Shown here piece by piece: positions 19,464 through 27,533 of a stretch of DNA of 64,000 bases (its first letter is position 1; the number at the start of each line of letters is the position of its first letter). Origin of the DNA: Pseudomonas sp. PICF141 (GTDB lineage: Bacteria > Pseudomonadota > Gammaproteobacteria > Pseudomonadales > Pseudomonadaceae). The stretch is from the NCBI RefSeq assembly GCF_002286815.1, contig NZ_MUNM01000037.1:219240-283239 (forward strand), in the 5' to 3' direction. The position numbers and the translations under genes are program-made. The notes under the pieces are model-generated. The model saw nothing but the letters and a program-made list of their open reading frames with translations. It was not told the origin of the DNA and searched no databases.

Positions 19464-20590
19464 GGCGTGCCCTGCTGGCTGCAAGTGTCCGCGAAAAGCA
19501 GGGCATGGACCGCGCCGGACAGCGAAAGAATGTCGTGACAGCCAATGCTCTCAGGTGCGTATTGGAGGAGGTCCCGACCATAGGCCAGCGACTCGTTGAA
19601 CTGGTGATCGAGGCGAATCGTCCCGATCAGGTCAGCACCTAGCCGCCGCACAAACAGCACGCCCATGTCCCTGCTGAACGTACGCGAGTCATCCCGTTGA
19701 TTGAGCACATAGCGGTGCCGTTGCCCACGTCGACGGGTGGTTTCCAGCCACTGGGTCATGGTGTCCAGTGCCAGGTAGGAGGCCGCGTCGGCCACCGTCA
19801 TCACCAGCACCAGATCGGCGGTGTCGAGCGCCTGTTGCGAATAGACGGTCGCACCCGAAGGTGTGTCCAGGATCACGGTATCGTTTTCGCTGAGGTTCAT
19901 GGACGCAAGGTGCTGATTCAACCAGTCAGAATCTTCAAGCATTAACTGCCTGAGTAAATGGCGGTCATCCATCTCGCCAGTGCCGAAGGGCAGGCACTCA
20001 CTGTCGCTAAAGCCTGGCAGGCGATGAGCGCCCCAGTCTGCATCCTGCTCTTTGAGCTGGATCAGTCCGGGAACCTGCCGGGTGATACCCAAGTGGCTGG
20101 ACAGCGCATTCTGAGGGTCCAGATCAATCGCGATGGTGCGCCCGCCAGGGCGCCGAAGTGTTTTTGCCAGGCCAGCGGCGACGGTGCTTTTACCCACTCC
20201 GCCATTCGCCGAAACGATAGCAATGACCTTTGCCTTGGTCCGCTTGCGAGTCGTTTCTGGCAGACCGTCTCGACGAACCTGGTTGAGTTCACGCAACAGA
20301 TCGCTCAATCGCTGACGGTCACCCGTACCAGAATTCGCAGGTGGCTCGGTCAGAAGAGGGAACCTGGGCGCGCCAATCAATAGAGAAGGCTGTGGCTCGT
20401 CCGGTAAAAACGCAGCGGGCGTTGGCGTTGATGTGGGGGGAGGCAAGACTACCGACGGTTCTGGCTTAGGCAGTACAGGTGTAATCGGATCGTCTTTGAA
20501 ATCTTTATAGTTCGGTTGTATTTCCTGGTAGGTCTCTGTATTGGCGCCAAAACGTGTAAAGAGTTTCGTAATATCGTCTACATATTTCAT
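19460..20590 (-). CDS. wssA: Cellulose operon MinD/ParA-like ATPase WssA/BcsQ with BcsR-like N-terminus
   Basis: A 376-residue protein whose residues about 115-370 form a MinD/BcsQ-type P-loop ATPase (deviant Walker A SANGGVGKST, then TIAIDLDPQN and VILDTPSG). BcsQ-type proteins help place and assemble the synthase at the inner membrane. The first 25 residues (DDITKLFTRFGANTETYQEI) resemble the short BcsR protein motif of other bcs operons. They are linked by a proline-rich stretch (about 30-75), suggesting a BcsR-BcsQ fusion. It is the first gene of the operon, 95 nt downstream of a sigma70-type promoter. No strong Shine-Dalgarno is seen. Confidence 0.87.
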   Translation of the reverse strand: MKYVDDITKLFTRFGANTETYQEIQPNYKDFKDDPITPVLPKPEPSVVLPPPTSTPTPAAFLPDEPQPSLLIGAPRFPLLTEPPANSGTGDRQRLSDLLRELNQVRRDGLPETTRKRTKAKVIAIVSANGGVGKSTVAAGLAKTLRRPGGRTIAIDLDPQNALSSHLGITRQVPGLIQLKEQDADWGAHRLPGFSDSECLPFGTGEMDDRHLLRQLMLEDSDWLNQHLASMNLSENDTVILDTPSGATVYSQQALDTADLVLVMTVADAASYLALDTMTQWLETTRRRGQRHRYVLNQRDDSRTFSRDMGVLFVRRLGADLIGTIRLDHQFNESLAYGRDLLQYAPESIGCHDILSLSGAVHALLFADTCSQQGTP

Positions 20591-20684
20591 GCGTTGTACC
20601 AGGAATGAAATAACTCTCAGAAACTCAGCATTCCATTAACTTAACAAAGTTGATGTGTCGTCTTGGCGTTGGCAGAGTGCCATT

Positions 20685-20713
20685 AATCTAGGATGCCGGC
20701 GTCTGGGTGTCAA
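20685..20713 (-). promoter_or_regulatory. Sigma70-type promoter of the wss operon
   Basis: On the minus strand TTGACA (20713-20708) and TAGATT (20690-20685) are separated by exactly 17 bp. The predicted transcript starts near 20678 and carries a leader of about 88 nt before wssA. Overlapping the -35 on the other strand is GTCAATGATTG, which resembles part of a FleQ box (GTCAAT..ATTGAC). FleQ control is only a guess. Confidence 0.6.
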
Positions 20714-20841
20714 TGATTGTTATAAAAAGTCAGCGAGGTCTGTTAATGTTAATTTGAGTGTTATTAAGATGTTATGTTATTCGGGAAAAGTATGGAGTGT
20801 TGGAGTGGGTCTAATAATGACGGTTCGGCGGGGGCAGTGTG

Positions 20842-20994
20842 ATGATGGGTAATGGAGGTGCTTTGTTCAGGGGCTTTCGGCGCAATGGCGTGTTGATCGC
20901 CTTCAATGATCTGATGCCGGGTTATGCATTAAATAAGTTGACTGATGTATTAAAAATGGGAGTGGCGATTTCAAACGGAGTTTATACAGCTTGA
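20842..20994 (+). CDS. Possible small protein in the wss-nfeD gap
   Basis: The 643-bp gap between wssA and the nfeD-type gene is AT-rich and holds the wss promoter, this small frame and a terminator. The frame codes for about 50 residues (contains GVLIAFNDLMPGYALNKL and ends GVAISNGVYTA). I recognise no family. GTG 20839 or ATG 20845 are alternative starts, and the upstream Shine-Dalgarno is poor. It could equally be non-coding. Confidence 0.25.
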   Translation: MMGNGGALFRGFRRNGVLIAFNDLMPGYALNKLTDVLKMGVAISNGVYTA

Positions 20995-21086
20995 AAATAA
21001 ATCCATTCCTGCTTCAGTAATAATAGAAACCTTGGGTTTTACACTCTAGGGCGCTAGAGGGAATTTCGTTTCCCGCTCCAAGCATT

Positions 21087-21120
21087 AAAAATGGACCGTT
21101 GAAAAGAGGCCCATTTTTTT
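21087..21120. terminator. Bidirectional hairpin terminator after nfeD-type gene
   Basis: AAAAATGGaCC and GGcCCATTTTT form a stem (one mismatch) around GTTGAAAAGA, flanked by A and T runs on the two sides. It suits termination of the minus-strand gene ending at 21234 and of any plus-strand transcript from the gap. Confidence 0.65.
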
Positions 21121-21233
21121 CGACTGAAGAACAGTCTTTCTTGGCTGTTTGCGCGACGTTCCATCGGGGTTGGCGTGAAAAGCCGGTCGCTGGATTGAAT
21201 AACTGGCACTTGGCCGGGCTTGACGAACACGCA

Positions 21234-22610
21234 TCAATCTCCTTGCGAGGGCGTTTCCTCCAGCGCAATCACATCCAGCATCACGCCCGTGCGCGCCACC
21301 ACCCGGACCTGTTGGCCCAGGCGCAGGGGCGAGCGACTCTGTACTTGCCATCTTTCACCCTGCAATTGCACCCAGCCGCTCATCGGCATACCCGGCAGCA
21401 GTCCCGTCACCGTGGCCTGGCTGCCGACCAAACCCGCATCGCCGCTGACCAAAACACGGCGTCTGGCCTTGAGCGCCATGCCGACCAGCGTCATCAGCAA
21501 CAAGGCGCTGATCAGTGCGACGCCGATGATCAGTGCCAATGGAATGCCGAAGCCCGGTACATCGGTGTCGATCAAAATCACTGCGCCCACTACAAAAGCA
21601 ACCACCCCACCGAAGCCGATTACACCGAAACTCGGTAGAAACGCCTCGGCGATCATGAAAGCGATTCCTAGCAGAATCAGTCCGACCCCGGCGTAGTTCA
21701 CGGGCAACAGTTGCAGGGCATACAGCCCCAGCAACAGGCAGATGCCACCGAGCACTCCACCAATGCCCGACCCTGGGTTCATGAATTCGAAGATCAAGCC
21801 ATAGACCCCCAGCATGATCAGCAGCAACGCCACGCTGGGGTTGGTGATCACCGCCAGCAGTTGTGTGCGCCAATCAGGCGCATGGTCGATGAGTGCAGCC
21901 CCGGCGGTGTTCAGCTTCAACGTCTGACCAGCGACATTCAGGCTCTTGCCGTCCAGTTGCTTGAGCAGGTCTGCCACATCATTGGCCACATAATCGACCA
22001 CCTTGAGTTTGAGCGCTTCGTGGGCGGACAGGCTGAGCGACTCACGTACCGCTTGTTCGGCCCAGTCGGCATTGCGTCCACGTAGGTGCGCAAGGCCACG
22101 GATGTAAGCCGCCGCATCGTTGATCTGTTTTCGAGTCAAGGTGTCCTGCTGTTCACGCGCAGGATTCTTGTCGGTGCCGGGTGGGCCCGGCGGCTCAGGC
22201 GCGGTCCCGGGCAGGCCGCCGATCTGCACCGGTGTAGCAGCGCCCAGGTTGGTGCCGGGGGTCATTGCGGCAATGTGACTGGCATACAAAATATAGGTGC
22301 CGGCGCTGGCCGCCCGTGCGCCACTGGGGGTGACGAAACTTGCCACTGGCAATGGGCTGGCCAGAATCGCCTTAATAATCAGGCGCATCGAGGTATCCAG
22401 CCCGCCAGGGGTGTCGAGGCGGATGACCACCAACTGCGCGCCCTCGGTCACCGCACGCGCCAAGCCGCGCTCGACGTAGTCGGCACTGGCCGGGCCAATA
22501 GCATCGTTGACGGTCAGAACCACGACACTGCCTGCAGCCGTTGTTGAACCCATCGGTAACCCGATCAGCATTATCAGCAACAGCAGGCGGCACCACCAGT
22601 GACTGTTCAC
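21234..22610 (-). CDS. NfeD-family membrane-bound serine protease
   Basis: A 458-residue long-form NfeD protein. It has a signal/anchor helix, a ClpP-like (crotonase-fold) protease domain at about residues 40-230 (VIRLDTPGGLDTSMRLI; SGARAASAGTYILYASHIAAMTPGTNLGAATPV with the catalytic serine in ASAGTY), four membrane helices, and a C-terminal OB-fold (about 390-455). Long NfeD proteins often pair with stomatin/SPFH proteins that they cleave, but no SPFH gene is adjacent here. GTG 22610 is chosen because GGAGG lies 4 nt upstream; the longer frame lacks a ribosome-binding site. Confidence 0.88.
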   Translation of the reverse strand: MNSHWWCRLLLLIMLIGLPMGSTTAAGSVVVLTVNDAIGPASADYVERGLARAVTEGAQLVVIRLDTPGGLDTSMRLIIKAILASPLPVASFVTPSGARAASAGTYILYASHIAAMTPGTNLGAATPVQIGGLPGTAPEPPGPPGTDKNPAREQQDTLTRKQINDAAAYIRGLAHLRGRNADWAEQAVRESLSLSAHEALKLKVVDYVANDVADLLKQLDGKSLNVAGQTLKLNTAGAALIDHAPDWRTQLLAVITNPSVALLLIMLGVYGLIFEFMNPGSGIGGVLGGICLLLGLYALQLLPVNYAGVGLILLGIAFMIAEAFLPSFGVIGFGGVVAFVVGAVILIDTDVPGFGIPLALIIGVALISALLLMTLVGMALKARRRVLVSGDAGLVGSQATVTGLLPGMPMSGWVQLQGERWQVQSRSPLRLGQQVRVVARTGVMLDVIALEETPSQGD

Positions 22611-22960
22611 GGGACCTCCAGTTGCGTGTATTACGGCCTGCAATCCTCACTTAAAGCGTAGTTGAGTCCATTATGGGCGACACCGGCGTGACGGTTAGTC
22701 CATTGCCTCTGCAGATAGGAGCGATTCTGAATTTCGAACAATACGTCATTGGCTGGCGGGTTGATCGGACTTGCATGGACTGTGACGTACATCCGACAAC
22801 ATAGGCATCACGCGACAAATTGGCGGGCTACGTGACCTTCAACCCGCAATTGGTAGTGACGAACACTTTAGAGTCGAATTCTGACACTTCTGGGTGATCC
22901 CGGACGCCGACAATCCGGTTGGTTACTGACAACCTTGAAAGCGGCACGCGGAGATCAACG
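22611..22960. other. Intergenic region without a convincing gene
   Basis: This 350-bp gap lies between the divergent nfeD-type gene and the sdaA remnant. It contains several TGAC/GTCA words (for example near 22786 and 22882) that might be regulator sites for the former sdaA gene. No hairpin with a T run, RNA gene or good reading frame was seen. Confidence 0.4.
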
Positions 22961-23350
22961 ATGGCTATCAGTACTTTTGACTTGTTCAAGATTGGAATCG
23001 GCCCCTCCAGTTCCCACACCGTTGGCCCGATGCATGCCGGGGCTTTGTTTGTCGATGCCTTGCGGCGAGACATTCTGTGTAAACACAATGCGTCGATCTC
23101 GGGGGCCAAGGTCGGTTGTCAGGGCGAGGTCGATTCAGCCTGCCCGATGGCGGCTGCCGGTCTTGCGGAAATCCTGGGAGCCAGTTCCGAACAAGTGGAA
23201 AACGCGGCGGAAATCGGCCTGGAACACAACCTCGGGCTGACCTTCATTTCATCTCGCTGGACCGGGTCATCCGTACCAGGTGTCGACATGCACGACAAAT
23301 ACAAAGAGACCTCCCGTGGCGGGCTGGCTGTCAGCTCCATTGAGTGCTGA
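22961..23350 (+). pseudogene. sdaA: L-serine dehydratase remnant (internal deletions, frame slips)
   Basis: The reading frame starts like L-serine ammonia-lyase ([25 protein letters not shown]), jumps to the middle of the family ([26 protein letters not shown]), then to [14 protein letters not shown], and ends with the family C-terminus [18 protein letters not shown]. The Fe-S cysteine regions and most of the 458-residue enzyme are missing. A neighbouring frame shows ISLDRVIRT, where the family expects it, so small compensating indels are also present. About 129 codons remain. Its position before a GlxA-type regulator, near creatinase, suggests it once fed serine from sarcosine/glycine breakdown to pyruvate. 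Confidence 0.85.
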
Positions 23351-23378
23351 ACCACCTTGAGCAACAGGAGAGTGATAC

Positions 23379-24401
23379 ATGCTGAAACTGACTCAATCTT
23401 GCCGGCAACAACCGCCGGCACTGCGCATCGGCTTCTGGTTGCTGGAAGCCTTTGACTTGTACGCTCTAGCCAATGCGCTGGAAGCATTGCGCTTGGCCAA
23501 CCAGGTGGCCAGACGCAACGTCTGCCAGTGGCAGATTCTCAGCCTGGAAGGTCGGGATCTGAACGCCAGCAACGGCATTGCCACTGCCACCACCCGACTG
23601 GATCAGGCGCAATCGCTGGATGTGTTGATCCTCTGCGGTGGCGACAACCTGCACACTCGAACGGAGCATCCAGTCCTGCGTCAGCAGCTGTACCACTGGG
23701 CCGCGCAGCCGGTGGGCCTGGGTGCATTGGGCAAGGCCGGTTGGCTGCTGGCGCAGGTTGGCGCGCTGGATGGTTTCCGCTGCAGCCTGCCGGAGCCCGA
23801 TCCAGCTCTATCGTTTTCCGCTTTCAGCGATTTGAGCCCAGTGGCCGCACCGTTCTGTGTCGACCGCCAGCGTCTGACGTGCGTCGGCCCGCAGGCCGTT
23901 CAAGGGTTGATGCACGAACTGCTGGCCCGGACCCACGGTCGTGGTCTGGTGCTGCGCATGGAAAAATACGCAGCCCGTCAAGCCAGGCCTCTGCAACCGA
24001 TGCACAACACCCCGGCAAAGCTTCAGGCGACACTGGCATTGATGAATGATCACCTGACTCGCACATTGGGTATCGACGAACTGGCAGAGGCCATGGGCAT
24101 TTCCCGCCGGCATCTGGAGCGGCTGTTCAAACGCAGTCTGGGTTGTTCGCCGTCCAGACACTATCTGGACTTGCGCTTGCAACAGGCACGTCAGTTATTG
24201 CGCGCCGGTGAACAGTCGCTGTCGGATGTTGCTGCGCAGTGCGGATTCGTTTCGCTGCAACATTTCTTTCGCTGCTATCGCCAGTACTTCGGCGCGCACC
24301 CTCGCGACCATATGGCTGAAAGCTTGCAGCAAGGATCAATGTCAAAAGCAGCGGCTTCATCGCGAGTAAGCCCGATTGTCGGTCCGTCGCTCGCGCACTG
24401 A
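23379..24401 (+). CDS. GlxA-family transcriptional regulator (DJ-1/PfpI + AraC HTH)
   Basis: A 340-residue regulator with an N-terminal DJ-1/PfpI-like domain (about 15-185) and a C-terminal AraC double helix-turn-helix (about 210-315; GIDELAEAMGISRRHLERLFKRSLGCSPSRHYL, then DVAAQCGFVSLQHFFRCYRQYFG). The usual cysteine elbow (ICTGA) is replaced by LGALGKAGWLLAQ, so this copy departs from the family there. GbdR/ArgR-type members control catabolism of betaine, carnitine and arginine. Position just upstream of creatinase suggests control of creatine or sarcosine use. AGGAGAG precedes the ATG. Confidence 0.9.
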   Translation: MLKLTQSCRQQPPALRIGFWLLEAFDLYALANALEALRLANQVARRNVCQWQILSLEGRDLNASNGIATATTRLDQAQSLDVLILCGGDNLHTRTEHPVLRQQLYHWAAQPVGLGALGKAGWLLAQVGALDGFRCSLPEPDPALSFSAFSDLSPVAAPFCVDRQRLTCVGPQAVQGLMHELLARTHGRGLVLRMEKYAARQARPLQPMHNTPAKLQATLALMNDHLTRTLGIDELAEAMGISRRHLERLFKRSLGCSPSRHYLDLRLQQARQLLRAGEQSLSDVAAQCGFVSLQHFFRCYRQYFGAHPRDHMAESLQQGSMSKAAASSRVSPIVGPSLAH

Positions 24402-24417
24402 CCTCGTTACCCATTGC

Positions 24418-24463
24418 CAATGCCCCCGCCAAGCGGCTGATATCGCGCTTTTCGGGGGCATTG
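24418..24463 (+). terminator. Hairpin after GlxA-type regulator
   Basis: Perfect 11-bp arms CAATGCCCCCG (24418-24428) and CGGGGGCATTG (24453-24463) lie just after the regulator stop. The T-run that follows is weak (TCGTTTCTG). Confidence 0.6.
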
Positions 24464-24628
24464 TCGTTTCTGTCGAATGACCCTCTGGACCACCTTCGTA
24501 AAGAGCGGATCTGATCAACTACAGGTCGGATTCGCGCAAAAAAACTGTCCTTGCATCTGTTCGAATGATCTACAGCGGCCCGCCAGAGTGGCGCCTCCGT
24601 CGCTCAATCACTGACAAGGATAAATGAC

Positions 24629-25840
24629 ATGCAAATGCCGAAAACCATTCAGATCAAGAACGGCGAAAAAGTGACTCCGACATTCTCGGCTCAGGAATAT
24701 GCCAATCGCCAAGCCAAATTACGGGCGTATCTGGCGCAGAACAATATCGACGCGGCAGTCTTCACGTCCTATCACAACATCAACTACTACAGCGATTTCC
24801 TCTATTGCTCGTTCGGTCGCCAGTACGCATTGGTTGTGACTCAGGACAGCGCTGTGACCATCAGCGCCAACATCGATGGCGGTCAACCTTGGCGCCGCAC
24901 CGTGGGCACTGAAAACATCGTCTACACCGACTGGCAGCGTGATAACTATTTCGTCGCGATCCAACAAGCGTTGCCCAAGGCCGGGCGTATCGGTATTGAA
25001 TTCGACCATCTCAACTTGCTCAACCGCGATAAGCTCGCCAGTCGTTATCCGCAGGCCGAACTGGTGGATATCGGCGCGCCCTGCATGCGTATGCGCATGA
25101 TCAAGTCCGCCGAAGAACACGCGATCATCCGTCAGGGTGCCCGCGTCGCGGACATCGGCGGTGCCGCCATCGTCGAAGCCTTGCGTGATCAGGTTCCAGA
25201 ATACGAAGTGGCCCTGCACGCCACCCAGGCCATGGTCCGAGAGATTGCCCGCACGTTCCCTGACTCCGAACTGATGGACACCTGGACCTGGTTCCAGTCC
25301 GGCATCAACACCGATGGCGCCCATAACCCGGTGACGTCTCGCAAGGTCAACAAGGGCGACATCCTCAGCCTCAATTGCTTCCCGATGATCGCCGGTTACT
25401 ACACCGCGCTGGAACGTACCTTGTTCCTGGATCACTGTTCCGACGAACATCTGCGGTTGTGGGAAGTGAACGTCAAAGTGCACGAGGCCGGTCTGAAACT
25501 GATCAAACCGGGCATGCGCTGCTGCGATATCGCCCTGCAATTGAACGAGATCTTCCTGGAACACGATCTGCTGCAATACCGCACCTTTGGCTATGGCCAC
25601 TCCTTCGGCACGCTGAGCCATTACTACGGCCGCGAAGCCGGGCTGGAACTGCGCGAAGATATCGACACCGTACTGGAACCGGGCATGGTGGTGTCCATTG
25701 AGCCGATGATCATGCTGCCCGAAGGCCTTCCGGGTGCCGGCGGTTATCGTGAACACGACATCCTGATCGTCAACGAACAGGGCGGCGAAAACATCACCAA
25801 GTTCCCGTACGGCCCGGAACACAACATCATCCAAAAGTAA
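24629..25840 (+). CDS. Creatinase (creatine amidinohydrolase)
   Basis: This cytosolic homodimer hydrolyses creatine to sarcosine and urea. The 403-residue protein is nearly collinear with P. putida creatinase. It has an N-terminal domain (FTSYHNINYYSDFLYCSFGR) and a pita-bread C-terminal domain that binds no metal. Catalytic His232 sits in TDGAHNPVT, and LERTLFLDHC and VVSIEPMIMLPEG supply the glutamates. AAGGA precedes the ATG. A GlxA-type regulator lies upstream and an MHS symporter downstream after a terminator; creatininase is 4.4 kb away on the other strand. Together they give a creatinine to sarcosine route. Confidence 0.96.
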   Translation: MQMPKTIQIKNGEKVTPTFSAQEYANRQAKLRAYLAQNNIDAAVFTSYHNINYYSDFLYCSFGRQYALVVTQDSAVTISANIDGGQPWRRTVGTENIVYTDWQRDNYFVAIQQALPKAGRIGIEFDHLNLLNRDKLASRYPQAELVDIGAPCMRMRMIKSAEEHAIIRQGARVADIGGAAIVEALRDQVPEYEVALHATQAMVREIARTFPDSELMDTWTWFQSGINTDGAHNPVTSRKVNKGDILSLNCFPMIAGYYTALERTLFLDHCSDEHLRLWEVNVKVHEAGLKLIKPGMRCCDIALQLNEIFLEHDLLQYRTFGYGHSFGTLSHYYGREAGLELREDIDTVLEPGMVVSIEPMIMLPEGLPGAGGYREHDILIVNEQGGENITKFPYGPEHNIIQK

Positions 25841-25846
25841 GACCTT

Positions 25847-25882
25847 GCGCCGCACAGTGAACCTGTGTGGCGCTTTACTTTT
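25847..25882 (+). terminator. Rho-independent terminator after creatinase
   Basis: An 11-bp stem (GCGCCGCACAG / CTGTGTGGCGC, one G-U pair) with a 5-nt loop is followed by TTTACTTTT, 7 bp after the creatinase stop. It separates creatinase from the transporter transcript. Confidence 0.85.
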
Positions 25883-26006
25883 AGGAGTGGCAAAAATCTT
25901 CCCGGCGGCTGAGATAAACCGGAAAAAAACAACGCATGCTCGTCAAGAACGCGCAGCATCTACTGACCCTTAACCCTGCCAAGTAAAACAATAGAGGGTA
26001 TTTGTC

Positions 26007-26069
26007 ATGTTCTACGTCCCGACTTCCTTTCTCGATAGCAGCGCCTCTAGCGCCAGAGGTGCCCGATGA
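26007..26069 (+). CDS. 20-residue leader ORF coupled to MHS transporter
   Basis: ATG 26007 has its own AGAGGG 7-8 nt upstream and opens a short frame (MFYVPTSFLDSSASSARGAR). Its TGA overlaps the transporter ATG as CGATGA. Such an arrangement usually means translation of the short frame delivers ribosomes to the next gene. No run of a single regulatory amino acid is present, apart from several serines, so attenuation is not indicated. Confidence 0.45.
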   Translation: MFYVPTSFLDSSASSARGAR

Positions 26070-27406
26070 GCAGCCAAAGCGCAAACTTGACGCCGACCCT
26101 GGCACAGACACTTGAACAAACCGCCGAGCGCAAGGCCTTGCGGCGTGCAGCCAGTGCAAGCTTCATGGGTAACTTTGTCGAATGGTTCGACTACGCGGCC
26201 TATGGCTATCTGGCCACCATCATCGCGGTGACCTTTTTCCCGCAAACCGACAAGACGACCGCGTTGCTGGCAACATTTGCAGTGTTCGCGCTGTCGTTTA
26301 TCGTCCGCCCGCTGGGGGGATTGGTCTGGGGCCATTTTGGTGACAAGTATGGGCGACGCAGTGCATTGTCCTGGTCGATTCTGATCATGTCCATCTCGAC
26401 CTTTTGCATCGGGATCCTGCCGACTTACCACCATATCGGCTTGTGGGCACCGGCGTTGTTGTTGCTGATTCGCTTGTTCCAGGGCTTCTCCGCTTCAGGT
26501 GAATACGCCGGGGCATCGGCCTTTCTCGCCGAGTACGCCCCCGAGGGTAAACGCGGCTTGTACACCAGTATTGTCCCGGCGAGCACGGCGGCCGGTCTGC
26601 TGTTTGGCGCGGTGTTCGTGGCCGGTCTGCATGAGTGGATGAGTGTCGAGGACCTGCACAGTTGGGGATGGCGCTTGCCCTTTTTGCTGGCGGCGCCGTT
26701 CGGGTTGGTAGGGCGCTATATCCGCGTGAGTTTGCAAGACACACCCAAGTTCCTGGAGATGGAAAAACGCCTTGAGGCTAAGGAGTGCGCGACCCACGCT
26801 CCCGTTCGCGAATTGCTGACTGTGCATCGGCGCAGCGTGTTGATCGGGATTGGCGTGACTTGCCTGAACGCAGTGGCGTTTTACCTGTTGCTCAGCTACA
26901 TGCCGACGTATCTGTCCACCGAAATGGGCATGAGCGAGAGTGATTCGTTCCTCGCGTCGACGGTGTCGCTGGCGACCTACATCGGCCTGATTTTCCTGAT
27001 GGGCAAGCTGTCTGACCGGTTTGGCCGCAAAACCATGTTGCTGACCGCTTCGGTGTTGTTCCTGGCGCTGACATTTCCGCTGTTCGGCATGCTGGAGAAC
27101 CAGCCGCTGATCGTGATTTTGATGATCCAGATTGCCTTCGGCGCCATCCTGGCGATGAACGACGGCACCTTGCCGTGCTTCCTCGCCGAGATATTCCCCA
27201 CCCGCGTGCGTTTCAGCGGTTTTGCTTTCAGCTTCAATATCGCCAACGCCGTGTTCGGCGGCACCGCTCCGTTTATCGCAACCTGGTTGATTCAACTGAC
27301 CGGCAACAAAATGGCCCCGGCCTGGTACTTGCTGGCAGCCGCGGCGGTGGCGTTGGTTGCCATGCTGGCTAGCCGGGAAACGGCGCATAAAGCCTTGCAG
27401 GACTGA
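26066..27406 (+). CDS. MHS-family MFS metabolite:H+ symporter
   Basis: A 446-residue, 12-helix transporter of the metabolite:H+ symporter branch. The family start FMGNFVEWFDYAAYGYLA, the loop HFGDKYGRR between helices 2 and 3, and RLFQGFSASGEYAGASAFLAEYAPEGKRG are visible. The family moves 2-oxoglutarate, citrate, proline/betaine and similar metabolites. From its place between creatinase and a GlxA-type regulator I infer uptake of creatine, creatinine or a related compound. AGAGG lies 6 nt before the ATG. Confidence 0.88.
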   Translation: MSSQSANLTPTLAQTLEQTAERKALRRAASASFMGNFVEWFDYAAYGYLATIIAVTFFPQTDKTTALLATFAVFALSFIVRPLGGLVWGHFGDKYGRRSALSWSILIMSISTFCIGILPTYHHIGLWAPALLLLIRLFQGFSASGEYAGASAFLAEYAPEGKRGLYTSIVPASTAAGLLFGAVFVAGLHEWMSVEDLHSWGWRLPFLLAAPFGLVGRYIRVSLQDTPKFLEMEKRLEAKECATHAPVRELLTVHRRSVLIGIGVTCLNAVAFYLLLSYMPTYLSTEMGMSESDSFLASTVSLATYIGLIFLMGKLSDRFGRKTMLLTASVLFLALTFPLFGMLENQPLIVILMIQIAFGAILAMNDGTLPCFLAEIFPTRVRFSGFAFSFNIANAVFGGTAPFIATWLIQLTGNKMAPAWYLLAAAAVALVAMLASRETAHKALQD

Positions 27407-27427
27407 CAGATCAGGTGTGTTTGGGGA

Positions 27428-27487
27428 GGCTCGCTCCCACAGTGACCGAGTTGTCCAGACGGACGCGGTTTAATGTGGGAGCGAACC
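27428..27487. repeat. REP-type palindromic pair
   Basis: GGCTCGCTCCCAC (27428-27440) and GTGGGAGCGAACC (27475-27487) are inverted with one mismatch. The GTGGGAGCGA core is the common REP word of fluorescent pseudomonads. It lies between convergent genes, the usual site for these elements. Confidence 0.75.
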
Positions 27488-27506
27488 AGCCAACATCCAT
27501 GTTGAA

Positions 27507-27528
27507 TGCCCGCCTGCCATCGCGGGCA
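27507..27528. terminator. Small hairpin between convergent genes
   Basis: TGCCCGC and GCGGGCA form a 7-bp stem just beyond the stop of the minus-strand GlxA regulator. There is no T run on either side, so termination is uncertain; it may belong to the adjacent REP element. Confidence 0.35.
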
Positions 27529-27533
27529 CCCCG

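Noticed and set aside
24589..24604. GG-N10-GC sigma54-like site before creatinase
   Set aside because: TGGCGC-N5-TCGC fits the spacing, but a start 12 nt downstream would fall in the ribosome-binding site, leaving almost no leader.
24719..25855. 378-codon minus-strand frame
   Set aside because: It is antisense to creatinase and has no recognisable content.
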